From contig CAMDOO010000036.1 in assembly GCA_945903545.1 (NCBI GenBank), positions 1-33,381 of the forward strand: a DNA stretch of 33,381 nucleotides. The letters run 5' to 3'. The translations under genes were made by a program, and so were the position numbers. Below the pieces are notes generated by a model, which searched no databases, was not told the DNA's origin, and was given only the letters and a program-made list of their open reading frames with translations. Source of the stretch: Opitutus sp. GAS368. GTDB taxonomy: Bacteria > Verrucomicrobiota > Verrucomicrobiia > Opitutales > Opitutaceae. This document shows, piece after piece, positions 16,569-25,222 of this stretch; position 1 is the stretch's first letter; every line of letters begins with the position of its first letter.

Positions 16569-19500
16569 AAAATTCTAGACTCGGACTCATCCTGACGTTG
16601 GCGGGGGCGCTAGTGATGCTGGCGGTGCCGGTTCAGGCCGGCATCGGCGCGGCCCTCGGACGGGCGCGAAACCGGATCGAACGGTTTCTCATGCCCGACC
16701 ACATCCCGGGCACGGCACCCAGCCCGACGCAGGATGCAGGTATCGCGCTGCCCGCCGCGCCGGAAAACCTTCACGTGGTCGAGCGCGACGGAACCAAGCT
16801 CAAGCTGGCGTGGGACGCGGTGGTGCCGGCTCCGGGACGCACGATTGCGCGCTATGAAGTGCGGCGCAACGGCGGGGGGATCGCGGGGCCGGTGACCCCG
16901 GCGGCGGAGGTGAAGATCAATCCGACCGGAGCCGCGTTGGAGTCGTTTACGGTCGTGGCCGTGGACGACTTGGGGCGGGTTTCACCGGCCAGCACGGCGG
17001 TCGTGGCCTTACGCGGGCAGGATGTCCCCTTTGAGTTTCAACGGCGCATCGCGTTTGCGCGCGAGGAGGGTTATCTTGTCAGCGATGAGGGGGAGTTGGT
17101 GCGGACCATGTCGGACGGGCAAATGACCGCGTCCACGGAGGCGGCACTGGTGGTGGCGACCGCGCAACTTCCGAACCTGGAGTGGGGCGGGGCGTTTGGG
17201 CGCGAGCGGGATGACACGTTTTTATTTTCCCCGATGGGCGGGGCCATGGCGACCCGCCTCTACACCGGAGATGGCGGGGACCACTCCGCGCAGGTGCTTT
17301 CCCAGGGAGAATATCGCATCCGGATCGCACGATCGACGGGTGAGCTGCCCGGTCCCGGCTTCCAGCTTGGACCCAGGGGGGATCCCAACGCCGAGATGCC
17401 GGAGGGGGCGACCGTGCCCGTGAGATGGGCGGAGGTGTTGCAGCCGTTCGAGGAGAGCGAGCCGGTGGTGCTCGCCATGCGCAGCGAGGAATTGGAGATC
17501 ACGGAGGAGGGTGCGACTGGTCGGGTGCATTTTGTACCGGTGCCAGCCCAGGCGGGAATGGTGATGCCGCAATTACTGCCGAGCTTCGGTGAATTTCGGG
17601 CGAGGCCGACAGCGGCGAATCAAACGCCGGTGACGGCACCGGATGTGCTTTCGGTTGGGCAGACATCGGAGATCGAGCTCTTTGACCCGGTTGGCACGGA
17701 CTACCTGTCAGGATGGATCGGCGATTCCCTGGTGGTGACGGTAGAGGGCGCGCCGGGGGTGGTGCGGATCGTGGCGATCGATCCGGAGGTGGAGCGTGAA
17801 CACGGGTTGGACGCGGCCATGGCCGACGGGATCGAGGTTCCCCCGGGTGAGGACTTCAGGTCGTACCGTGCGGCCGATGGGCGCAGCATGGCGGGCCGGC
17901 GGCTGTGGGTGGTCGGAGGTGTCCCCGGGATCGCGAAGGTGACCCTGAATTTTTGGAACACGCCCGGTTTGTCCGTCGCGCGGACGATCACGGTCCTGCC
18001 GCGGATCGAGCTGGCGGTGGATGCGGACCGGGACGGCGTGTTGGCGCTGGGGCGTGAGAATGCCTCGGATCAGGTTTCGGCCGGCGAGCCCTACCGGTTC
18101 TGGGTCAACGACGACGACGATGAGGGTGAGACGGGAGGCGACGACATTCCCTTGGGGGCGCTGGAGAGCGCAAATTTCCAGAACGAGGTCGTGGATGGCG
18201 CGCGGGACCTCGTGGATTTCTTCCCGGTGTTTGTGGAGGTGGGCGAGGCGCTGCAGGTGTTGCACGACGATCCGTCCGTGACGGTGCGCCTGCGGCAGGC
18301 GGAGGGCGCGGTGAACTTCGCCTACACCAGCATGAGTCGGGATCACGCGACGGCGCATTGGAAGGAACTGCGGAAGTCAGGATTCGGCGATGCCTTCAAC
18401 CGGCCGCCGGGCGAGGCGGAAACGCACCGGGTCACGGCGGACGGAGTGGCGCTTTCGGCCGCGTTCCTCGAGGGCGTGCGGAATTCGGGCTGGGGCGTGC
18501 TCTTGATCGAGGGACGTTCGCCGACGCTGGCGCCGCTGGTCGTGGAGGTGAGGCGGAACGACGCGGTGCTGGCGGGAGCACGGCTCCCCCTGCGCCTGAA
18601 CAATGTGGAGGAGATGTTCCGGCACGTGGATCTGACTCAGGTGCCACGGGAGTACGGCGAGACGAATGCCGTGCCGGCACTGCCGGAACCGGTGCCGCCC
18701 GAGCGACGGAACGATCCCGGAGATGCTTGGCCGGATCAGCTGACGAACGGAAAGTACTTTGTCTTTGTACACGGTTACAACGTGGACGGCCTGCGAGCGC
18801 GCGGCTGGCAAAGCGAGGTCTTCAAGCGCCTGCACGTGCTCGGCAGCCGGTCGCGCTTTGTCGGGGTGACCTGGCACGGGGCGACGGGTCTGCGGGTCGG
18901 AGACGGCTACCTCGATTACCACAAAGCGGTTTTCAATGCGTTGCAGACCGGGGATGCGCTGAACACCGCTCTTAAGCTGCCGGAAGGAGCCGAAGTGACT
19001 GTCGCCGGCCACAGTCTGGGAAATGGAGTGGTTAGTCAGGCGATCCAGTTCGGCGGTTTTCGCCCGCAGCACTACATCATGATCAATGCGGCGTTGCCGG
19101 TGGAGGCATTGTCACCGGGAGACGTCTCGACAAACGAGACGACCGACATGGTCGAATGGCAGTGGGGCGCGTATGAGCCACGACTACAGGCTGCGCATTG
19201 GTTCGAACTCTTCCCGGATTCGGATGCGCGGAGCAAACTGACGTGGCAGGGGAGGTTTCAGCAGCTCAGTATTCGGACGGATCTCCACCATATGTATTCT
19301 TCGGGGGAGGATGTCTTGGCCAACTTACCTGGAATCCGTGATGCGTCGGTGTTTGATTGGCTGAGTCGAGATCAACCCGGCTTCGCGGTTGGCTCGTGGA
19401 AAATGCAGGAACTGGTGAAGGGAGTGGATTGGAGCCGTTCACTCGGGAGCCTGGTGCTGGCGCGGGGACAGGCTGGCTGGAGTTTTTCCTCTTATTGGCA

Positions 19501-19924
19501 GGTCTCCATGTCAGGTGCCCGGAGTACCGGAGTGGCGCCGCGAAACCGAACGCGGGATGAAGCGACCGAGGACTTGGTGCCTACTTCAGCGCTGCATACC
19601 CAACCGTTTTTTGGACGATTCAAGGAAACGGACTTGGTGGCTAATAATGCGATTATTGCGTCGGCCAAAGCGGCCGAGCCTTTGGTGGCTTACGATCTGC
19701 TGGCCCGCGCGATTCCTGCCAAGTCATACGCGGCGGCATCAAATCCTATGATAGCTCTTGGTGTGGCGAAGAACTACGATATGAACGTTGATGGCAGGAT
19801 AGTTGGAGTTCCCATGTTGCCGACCAAGAGTGGCCGCTGGGGTCACAGCGACATCCGGGAGCTGTCTCTTCCGTTAACCTTTTCAGTCTATGCAAAACTG
19901 CTTCTCGAAGGAGGTCTGAGATGA
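16565..19924 (+). CDS. Secreted FnIII plus alpha/beta-hydrolase protein
   Basis: A 1119-aa exported protein. Signal peptide at about 1-25 (LILTLAGALVMLAVPVQAG). A fibronectin type III-like domain lies near 60-150 (PENLHVVERDGTKLKLAWDA). A long beta-rich middle includes VDADRDGVLALGREN and acidic NDDDDEGETGGDD, a likely Ca site. From about 730 an alpha/beta-hydrolase fold appears: VFVHGYN (733-739) as oxyanion segment and GHSLG (815-819) with nucleophile S817; later His/Asp candidates are in RTDLHHMYSSGEDVL. So a lipase or esterase activity on an extracellular substrate is likely. ATG at 16565 overlaps the previous stop, and its own stop overlaps the third gene. G+C falls visibly in the last 400 nt. 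Confidence 0.8.
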   Translation: MKNSRLGLILTLAGALVMLAVPVQAGIGAALGRARNRIERFLMPDHIPGTAPSPTQDAGIALPAAPENLHVVERDGTKLKLAWDAVVPAPGRTIARYEVRRNGGGIAGPVTPAAEVKINPTGAALESFTVVAVDDLGRVSPASTAVVALRGQDVPFEFQRRIAFAREEGYLVSDEGELVRTMSDGQMTASTEAALVVATAQLPNLEWGGAFGRERDDTFLFSPMGGAMATRLYTGDGGDHSAQVLSQGEYRIRIARSTGELPGPGFQLGPRGDPNAEMPEGATVPVRWAEVLQPFEESEPVVLAMRSEELEITEEGATGRVHFVPVPAQAGMVMPQLLPSFGEFRARPTAANQTPVTAPDVLSVGQTSEIELFDPVGTDYLSGWIGDSLVVTVEGAPGVVRIVAIDPEVEREHGLDAAMADGIEVPPGEDFRSYRAADGRSMAGRRLWVVGGVPGIAKVTLNFWNTPGLSVARTITVLPRIELAVDADRDGVLALGRENASDQVSAGEPYRFWVNDDDDEGETGGDDIPLGALESANFQNEVVDGARDLVDFFPVFVEVGEALQVLHDDPSVTVRLRQAEGAVNFAYTSMSRDHATAHWKELRKSGFGDAFNRPPGEAETHRVTADGVALSAAFLEGVRNSGWGVLLIEGRSPTLAPLVVEVRRNDAVLAGARLPLRLNNVEEMFRHVDLTQVPREYGETNAVPALPEPVPPERRNDPGDAWPDQLTNGKYFVFVHGYNVDGLRARGWQSEVFKRLHVLGSRSRFVGVTWHGATGLRVGDGYLDYHKAVFNALQTGDALNTALKLPEGAEVTVAGHSLGNGVVSQAIQFGGFRPQHYIMINAALPVEALSPGDVSTNETTDMVEWQWGAYEPRLQAAHWFELFPDSDARSKLTWQGRFQQLSIRTDLHHMYSSGEDVLANLPGIRDASVFDWLSRDQPGFAVGSWKMQELVKGVDWSRSLGSLVLARGQAGWSFSSYWQVSMSGARSTGVAPRNRTRDEATEDLVPTSALHTQPFFGRFKETDLVANNAIIASAKAAEPLVAYDLLARAIPAKSYAAASNPMIALGVAKNYDMNVDGRIVGVPMLPTKSGRWGHSDIRELSLPLTFSVYAKLLLEGGLR

Positions 19925-20928
19925 ACCCCAAAAGATTTGGCTTTTTAGCGGCACTGTTTTTTTCCCGCGCTCTGATGGCAAACACGGTGAACCTGAATGT
20001 CGTTGATGCTGATGAGAAAAAGATTGGCGGAGCGGAAACGAACGTAACTTTTCAATCCAGTGCGGCAGGCAGGTGGCCTGTAGTCACGAGAGTGACCAAT
20101 GAGCAGGGTTTCACGCGTTCTGAAGGAACTACTGCAACAGGGTTTGATGTTCGGGCATCCAAAGCCGGGCACTATTCGGCTGAGTGGATCAATATCCCAG
20201 CGACGAACTCGGTCGAAAAGACGATCGTCTTGCCGTCGAAAAAAGCGCCGATCCCACTTTTTGCTCGGCGCGTTGGGTACCAGAGCGGTATCGATGAAAT
20301 GCTCCCCGCCGAAAACCAATGGCTCGGGTATGACTTTGAAGTGGGGGACTGGATCGCGCCCTACGGAAAGGGAGCAACGGTTGATATCCGCTTTCGATAT
20401 AGGCATGAGTTTAGTGGCTACTGGTTGTCAGGCGCGAAACTCGAAGAAGAGATTGTTATCAACAAGGAGATCGCCGCTCGCGATAAACGGGGGTGGACCG
20501 AAGAAGGTTTTAAACTGGCAGCTGGCAAATGGGCCGGCGACTTGGAGATATCATTCCCCGGCCCCCAGGAAGGCTTGATCGAAGTGGTCGATCGCTTTCT
20601 CCCTTACAGCCAGTTGAAGATGCCGCATGAGGCGCCGACGGAGGGGTATGGTCCGGGCTGGAAGTACTCCGTGACCAATTTCTCGCCGATGGGGTGGAGG
20701 GACAATGCCGGCTTTTTCCTTCGCACCCGAGTGAAGCTTGATGAGCGCGGCAATCTGGTGTCGGCCCATTATGCCAAGGTCATTGGGGACTTCCGATTCA
20801 GTCCGCAGGGGCGCTTGGCCTTTACCTATTACTTCAACCCGACGCCGAACGACCGGAATCTGGAGTTCGATCTGGACCGGAATCTCTTCCCAAAGGGGCC
20901 GGCCGGGACCGAGATCCGCGACCCCTGA
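19921..20928 (+). CDS. Exported protein of unknown function
   Basis: A 335-aa protein that I do not recognise. It has a signal peptide (FGFLAALFFSRALMA, residues 6-20), a first domain of about 90 residues that looks like a carboxypeptidase-regulatory/Ig-type beta sandwich (VNLNVVDADEKKIGGAETNV, then GFTRSEGTTATGFDVRASKA), and a second beta-rich domain rich in aromatic residues (FRYRHEFSGYWLSGAKLEEE, MPHEAPTEGYGPGWKYSVTN). ATG overlaps the stop of the hydrolase gene (ATGA). Coding G+C is lower than in the neighbours. Context suggests a partner, inhibitor or co-secreted factor of the hydrolase; no direct evidence chooses among these. Confidence 0.75.
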   Translation: MNPKRFGFLAALFFSRALMANTVNLNVVDADEKKIGGAETNVTFQSSAAGRWPVVTRVTNEQGFTRSEGTTATGFDVRASKAGHYSAEWINIPATNSVEKTIVLPSKKAPIPLFARRVGYQSGIDEMLPAENQWLGYDFEVGDWIAPYGKGATVDIRFRYRHEFSGYWLSGAKLEEEIVINKEIAARDKRGWTEEGFKLAAGKWAGDLEISFPGPQEGLIEVVDRFLPYSQLKMPHEAPTEGYGPGWKYSVTNFSPMGWRDNAGFFLRTRVKLDERGNLVSAHYAKVIGDFRFSPQGRLAFTYYFNPTPNDRNLEFDLDRNLFPKGPAGTEIRDP

Positions 20929-20942
20929 TTGTGAAACGGCAC

Positions 20943-20992
20943 AAAAAAACCGCCCCGGGGAGCTGTCTCCCCGGGGCGGCGTTGTTTTCTTG
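20943..20992. terminator. Strong bidirectional terminator
   Basis: Stem CCGCCCCGGGGAG / CTCCCCGGGGCGG (20950-20979, short loop) with an A7 run on its left and GTTGTTTTCTTG on its right. Reading rightward it ends the secreted-protein operon; reading leftward the A-run becomes T7 and ends the small membrane-peptide gene that converges on it. Confidence 0.9.
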
Positions 20993-20993
20993 C

Positions 20994-21077
20994 TTAATCA
21001 GTCATGTAATCCCGGCCAGCGATGAAATAAATCACCGAAACCGCGACCCACATAACAGTGAAGGCGATGGTCGTCAT
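20994..21077 (-). CDS. Small membrane peptide (27 aa, maybe 40 aa)
   Basis: A 27-residue frame (stop TAA at 20994) with one transmembrane helix, AFTVMWVAVSVIYFIAG, and a charged end RDYMTD. The ATG at 21077 is preceded by AAGGAGA at good spacing (9 nt after GGAG). An in-frame ATG at 21116 is itself preceded by GGGGAGG and would add 13 Lys/Arg-rich residues. Each start has a small hairpin just before or over its ribosome-binding site (CCCGC/GCGGG at 21098-21112; CCCC/GGGG at 21131-21142). It points into the strong terminator. Size and layout recall single-helix accessory subunits or regulators of membrane complexes (CydX- or KdpF-sized), but no partner adjoins it. Confidence 0.6.
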   Translation of the reverse strand: MTTIAFTVMWVAVSVIYFIAGRDYMTD

Positions 21078-21116
21078 AGACTTCGTCTCCTTTCTGTCCC
21101 GCTTTTGGCGGGCCAT

Positions 21117-21586
21117 TTTAATGCTCGCCTCCCCAAACGGGGAATTGAGCGGTTGTTTATCAATTAACCTGACCTGCAGAGGCTGAACCTGCGCCCAACC
21201 TCATCGGACAAGACGAGAATGGATACCGGTCGGTAACGCAAGAACTGAACGGCATTTCTTCGGGATTCCTAATACCTTATACAGCAGTGACTAAACTATT
21301 ATTTTTCGTCGATTTACGGCTTCGTTGCTCCTTCGTGACCCCATGAGCACCATCACCGCTAAACTTTCGCAAATAACTGATATGCAATGTTCTAAGCTTA
21401 ATCCGTGCTCCGTCGTGCCGATGGACCGGCCCTTGGCGTTGTCTCAGGGCGACTGCCTTCGGACCTCCAATGGGCCCTTTGCTTTTCGGATCTACCCTTC
21501 ACTTCCTGCTCTCCGACCCGTCTTTGTGTTGCCCCAGTTCCTCTTCTGACCGCCAATCCCACACCCCAATCTCGGTCCGCCCACCC
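21117..21586. other. Intergenic region, no gene seen
   Basis: About 470 nt with lower G+C and no credible gene. The side near 21117-21300 is probably the leader and promoter of the small membrane peptide; a TATAAG-like hexamer reading leftward lies near 21280 but no clear -35 partner was found. The side near 21400-21586 precedes the spermidine-synthase-like gene. The open frame reading rightward from 21470 is only an upstream extension of that gene, with a Ser/Pro-rich non-conserved start. Confidence 0.4.
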
Positions 21587-23869
21587 ATGCTTTCGTTTGC
21601 CCTGACGATCTTTTCCGGAGCGTTTCTCCTCTTCCAAGTCCAGCCCCTGATCGGGAAGTACATCCTCCCATGGTTCGGCGGCAGCCCGAATGTCTGGACG
21701 ACCTGCATGCTGTTTTTTCAGACCCTGCTGCTGGCGGGCTATGCCTACGCGCATTTCTCCACGACCCGGCTCAAACCCAAGACGCAGGCCCTGCTGCACA
21801 TCGTCCTGCTGGTGGTGGCCCTGTTGCTGATGCCCATCACCCCCTCGGAGAGCTGGAAGGAGCATCTGGACGGCAACCCGACGGTGCGCGTGCTCCTGCT
21901 GCTCACCGCGAGCGTCGGCCTGCCCTATCTGGTGCTCTCCGCCACGGGCCCGCTCCTCCAGAGCTGGTTCGGCCAGGTGCGCCCCGGGGTTTCCCCCTAC
22001 CGGCTCTACGCGCTGTCGAATGTCGGGTCGCTCCTCGCCCTGCTGTCCTTTCCGATCTACTTCGAACCCAATTTCACCCGGAAGACCATGGCGCTGCTCT
22101 GGATGGCGGGCTTGGCAGTCTTCGCCGTGGCCTGCTCGTGGTGCGCCCTGAAAATTTTCCGTCTGGCCTCGGCGGCCCCGGCCAGCCCGGGTGCGACTCC
22201 GGCGGACACGACCACGACCGCCCCGGTCCCCGAGCCGGAGCGGGAGGTCACCTGGGCGGACAAGTCCCTCTGGATCGGCCTCCCGGCCGTGGCCTCGATC
22301 CTCCTCGTTGCCACCACCAACAAGCTGACCCAGGAGGTGGCGGTGATCCCGTTCCTCTGGGTGCTGCCGCTGGCGCTCTACCTCATGAGCTTCATCGTGA
22401 GCTTTGACCACGAGCGCTGGTATGAGCGCGTGCCGTACTTTGGCATGACCATGCTCGGGGCCGGCGTCGTGGCGGAGCTGCTCATCGCCGGCGTGAACGC
22501 GCCGATCGTCCAGCAGGTGGCCGGTTACGGCGGGGCGATGTTCCTCGCCTGCATGCTTTGCCACGGCGAGCTCTTCCGCCTGCGGCCGGGCCCAAGGCAC
22601 CTCACGGCCTACTACCTTTATATCGCGGCCGGCGGTGCGCTCGGCAGCTTTCTCGTGGCGATCGTGGCGCCCGCGGTCTTCAGCGACTACCGCGAGATCC
22701 AGATCGGCTGGTGGCTGGTGTCGGTCATGATCGTGATCCTCGCCGTGCGTGACAAGAGTGTCGGCGGCGTGGTCGCCTCCGGCCTGGCGATCCTTTCCCT
22801 CGCGGTCATCGTGCCCTGGCTGCGCTCGACCCAGAACCACGGGCTCCTGTTCAGCGACGAACTCGGCATCTACCTCAAGGATTTCTGGGTGCCGGCGGTC
22901 TTCCTCGCCGTGGTCCTCGTCGCGATGTTCTTCAATTTCAGCGAGCGCCGCTTCCGCTGGCGCTGGGCGATGATCATGGGCGGTTACCTCGGCGTGCTCG
23001 TGCTCGGCCTCGGCACGGTGCTCGTCTGGCAGATGACCAACTGGGACCGCGCCACCGCGATCCAGTCGTCGCGCAACTTCTACGGCGTGCTCAAGATCTA
23101 CGACTACAACCCCTCGGAGCCGGCCAATCACTACAAGCTGCTCGTCAATGGCATCACCACCCACGGACTCCAGTTCATGTCCCCGACCCAGGCCCTCTGG
23201 CACACGACCTATTACGGGCCGAACAGCGGCATCGGCCGCGCCATCGACGTAGCCCCGGCCAACCGCGGCCGCCGCCTCGGGTTTGTCGGGCTCGGCGCGG
23301 GCACGCTCGCCTCCTTCGGCCGCGAGGGCGACAAGGTCCGCTTCTATGACATCAACCCGGCGGTCATCGACCTCGCGAAGTCGGTGTTCAGCTACGTGAC
23401 GCGCACCCCGGCGAAGGTCGACATCATCCTCGGCGATGCGCGCCTCTCGATGGAGCGCGAGCTGGCCGCCGGAGAGCCCCAGCATTTCGACGTCCTCGCG
23501 CTCGACGCGTTCAGCAGCGATGCCATCCCCGTCCATCTCCTGACCCGCGAGGCCTTCGCCATTTATCTCAAGCACCTCGATCCCGACGGCATCATCGCCG
23601 TCCATATTTCCAACCGCTACCTCAACCTCCGCCCGGTGGTCGAGGGCCTCGCCCGCGAACTGGGCCTCGGCACCGTCACCGTCTCCGAGGACAATCTCAA
23701 GGAGGGCGAATGGTGGGTCTATCGCTCGACCTGGGTCCTGGTCTCGCGCAACCACACGCTGCTGACCAATCCGCGGGTGTTCGATGCGGCGGACACCGCC
23801 GATGAGGACGGCACGCGGGAGATCGTCTGGACCGACGACCACGCCAGCGTGTTCGAGATCCTGAAGTGA
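21587..23869 (+). CDS. Membrane-bound spermidine-synthase-like protein
   Basis: A 760-aa fusion. Residues 1-530 hold many hydrophobic helices (LTIFSGAFLLFQVQPLIGKY at the start, which is the family's hallmark opening). Residues 555-720 form a spermidine/spermine-synthase-like Rossmann domain: GFVGLGAGTLASFG (about 565), VRFYDINPAVIDLA, then ILGDARLSMERELA, and DVLALDAFSSDAIPVHLLT holding the catalytic-type Asp. The ATG at 21587 is chosen because the conserved helix starts at once; 39 upstream residues of open frame are not conserved in character. Such fusions are common but their substrate is unclear; polyamine synthesis is possible rather than shown. No obvious operon partner. Confidence 0.9.
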   Translation: MLSFALTIFSGAFLLFQVQPLIGKYILPWFGGSPNVWTTCMLFFQTLLLAGYAYAHFSTTRLKPKTQALLHIVLLVVALLLMPITPSESWKEHLDGNPTVRVLLLLTASVGLPYLVLSATGPLLQSWFGQVRPGVSPYRLYALSNVGSLLALLSFPIYFEPNFTRKTMALLWMAGLAVFAVACSWCALKIFRLASAAPASPGATPADTTTTAPVPEPEREVTWADKSLWIGLPAVASILLVATTNKLTQEVAVIPFLWVLPLALYLMSFIVSFDHERWYERVPYFGMTMLGAGVVAELLIAGVNAPIVQQVAGYGGAMFLACMLCHGELFRLRPGPRHLTAYYLYIAAGGALGSFLVAIVAPAVFSDYREIQIGWWLVSVMIVILAVRDKSVGGVVASGLAILSLAVIVPWLRSTQNHGLLFSDELGIYLKDFWVPAVFLAVVLVAMFFNFSERRFRWRWAMIMGGYLGVLVLGLGTVLVWQMTNWDRATAIQSSRNFYGVLKIYDYNPSEPANHYKLLVNGITTHGLQFMSPTQALWHTTYYGPNSGIGRAIDVAPANRGRRLGFVGLGAGTLASFGREGDKVRFYDINPAVIDLAKSVFSYVTRTPAKVDIILGDARLSMERELAAGEPQHFDVLALDAFSSDAIPVHLLTREAFAIYLKHLDPDGIIAVHISNRYLNLRPVVEGLARELGLGTVTVSEDNLKEGEWWVYRSTWVLVSRNHTLLTNPRVFDAADTADEDGTREIVWTDDHASVFEILK

Positions 23870-23905
23870 GCCCGCCAGCAGGCTCCGTTATTCGATCCGC
23901 CGCCT

Positions 23906-24514
23906 TCAGCGCCCCGCCACCGCGGCCTCGATCACCGCGCTCTCGGCCAGCGAGCGGATCCGGGCCACGCTCGGGGACTTGATCGGGATCTCGACCGTGG
24001 TCTCCCCGCGGGTGTCGGTGCCGGCCTGGTCGAGAGCGACCACCGCCAGCAGGGGCAGGGAATAATCGATATTGGAGCCGGCCTCGGTGACGCTGACGCG
24101 GATGTTCCAAAGCTCCTCGCCGCGCCCGCCGCGCACAAAATCGCGGGCGGACAGGCTGAGGAATTTTTCCTGGATCGGGCCGGAGTAGGCCTGCTGGATC
24201 GAGTTACCGATGCCATAGTCGACTTCGACGACATATTGGGGATCGGTGCGCTCCGGGGCCAGGAACTGACCCTTGCTCTCGAGGGCGGCGGTCACGGACG
24301 CGAGCGCGCGGGTGTGCGTGTTCGCCTCCTTGATCAGCGCGGGATTACGCACGGCGAGGATGAAGGAGGAACCGCGGGCGACGGACTTGGTGCTGGCGAT
24401 GGCGTCGACGCGCACCGACTGCTTTACCGTGAACGCGGAACATCCGGCAAGCAGGGCGGCCAGCGGAATGACCGCGACGGCGACGAGCAGGGGGGGAATG
24501 AATCCTCGGTTCAT
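23906..24514 (-). CDS. Putative lipoprotein
   Basis: A 202-aa lipoprotein. Start at 24514 gives a signal peptide with lipobox LAGC (Cys25); the frame is open further upstream (ATG-type start at 24607) but those 31 residues would precede the signal. The body has SFILAVRNPALIKEANTHTR and QYVVEVDYGIGNSIQQAY, then RVSVTEAGSNIDYSLPLLAV and a helical end. It loosely resembles DUF4136-like envelope proteins. It converges on the spermidine-synthase-like gene (36 nt) and diverges from the small secreted protein. Function unknown. Confidence 0.7.
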   Translation of the reverse strand: MNRGFIPPLLVAVAVIPLAALLAGCSAFTVKQSVRVDAIASTKSVARGSSFILAVRNPALIKEANTHTRALASVTAALESKGQFLAPERTDPQYVVEVDYGIGNSIQQAYSGPIQEKFLSLSARDFVRGGRGEELWNIRVSVTEAGSNIDYSLPLLAVVALDQAGTDTRGETTVEIPIKSPSVARIRSLAESAVIEAAVAGR

Positions 24515-24666
24515 GACAATGCTGTAACAGACGCAAGGGTACCCCTTTGAGATTTGCTTTGTCACGCCCCCAAGTGTTTCGATCTCGCAATAGTTGGCTG
24601 CAGTCATGACCGACTCTCCTTAACTGCACCCCCCAGGCAGCCCGCTAAGAACTCCCCGAAAAACCA

Positions 24667-25158
24667 ATGAAATCCCTACGCAATTGTTTCGCGGCCTTTG
24701 CCGCTGTTAGCATCATGACGGCTTCCGTCCTCGCGGCTGCTGCTGCCAATCCGACCGGCTCCTGGTCCTTCCAGGTCGCCGCGGGTGGCCGTGGTGGCGC
24801 CGACGGTGCGCCTCCGCCGATGCAGGACATCACCATCTCGCTCAAGCTGGATGCCGGCAAGCTCACTGGCACGCAGACCTCTCCCGGTCGCGGCGGCGGC
24901 GAGCCGGTCACCGTTGATATCGCGAATGCGAAGATCGAGGGCGACGTCGTTTCCTTCGATATCGCTCAGGCGGCCGGCCGTGGTGGTCGTGGTGGTGGCG
25001 ACCCCGCCGCTGCTCCGGCGACCCCGCCTCCCCCGACCTACATCAAGTTCACCGGGAAGCTCTCGGCTGACGGCAAGACGATCACCGGCACGCGCACGCC
25101 TCCGGGCCGCGGCGGCGCCGAGCCCGTCTCGACTCCGTGGGTTGCGACCAAGAAATAA
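24667..25158 (+). CDS. Small secreted Gly/Pro-rich beta protein
   Basis: A 163-aa exported protein. Signal peptide at about 1-27 (FAAFAAVSIMTASVLAAAAA). Two related halves each have a beta stretch and a Gly-Arg-rich loop: SWSFQVAAGGRGGADGAPPP, LDAGKLTGTQTSPGRGGGEP; then FDIAQAAGRGGRGGGDPAAA, FTGKLSADGKTITGTRTPPG. The pattern L-x-x-G-K-(L/I)-TGT is that of small lipocalin-like or glycoside-binding accessory domains in Verrucomicrobiota and Acidobacteria. Function unknown. It has its own terminator 25 nt downstream. Confidence 0.75.
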   Translation: MKSLRNCFAAFAAVSIMTASVLAAAAANPTGSWSFQVAAGGRGGADGAPPPMQDITISLKLDAGKLTGTQTSPGRGGGEPVTVDIANAKIEGDVVSFDIAQAAGRGGRGGGDPAAAPATPPPPTYIKFTGKLSADGKTITGTRTPPGRGGAEPVSTPWVATKK

Positions 25159-25183
25159 GCTGATTCCCAGCTGATTCGAATTC

Positions 25184-25213
25184 AAAGCCGGAGGGATTTC
25201 CCTCCGGCTTTTT
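25184..25213. terminator. Rho-independent terminator
   Basis: Stem AAAGCCGGAGGG / CCCTCCGGCTTT with loop ATTT, then TT. It follows the small secreted protein (stop at 25158) and ends 10 nt before the stop of the convergent DsbA-fold gene. The A-run on the left makes it plausible in both directions. Confidence 0.88.
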
Positions 25214-25222
25214 CGTGCCCCT

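Noticed and set aside
24537-24549. Palindrome AAGGGTACCCCTT between two divergent genes as an operator
   Set aside because: Single occurrence, short, and no regulator nearby; kept only as a note.
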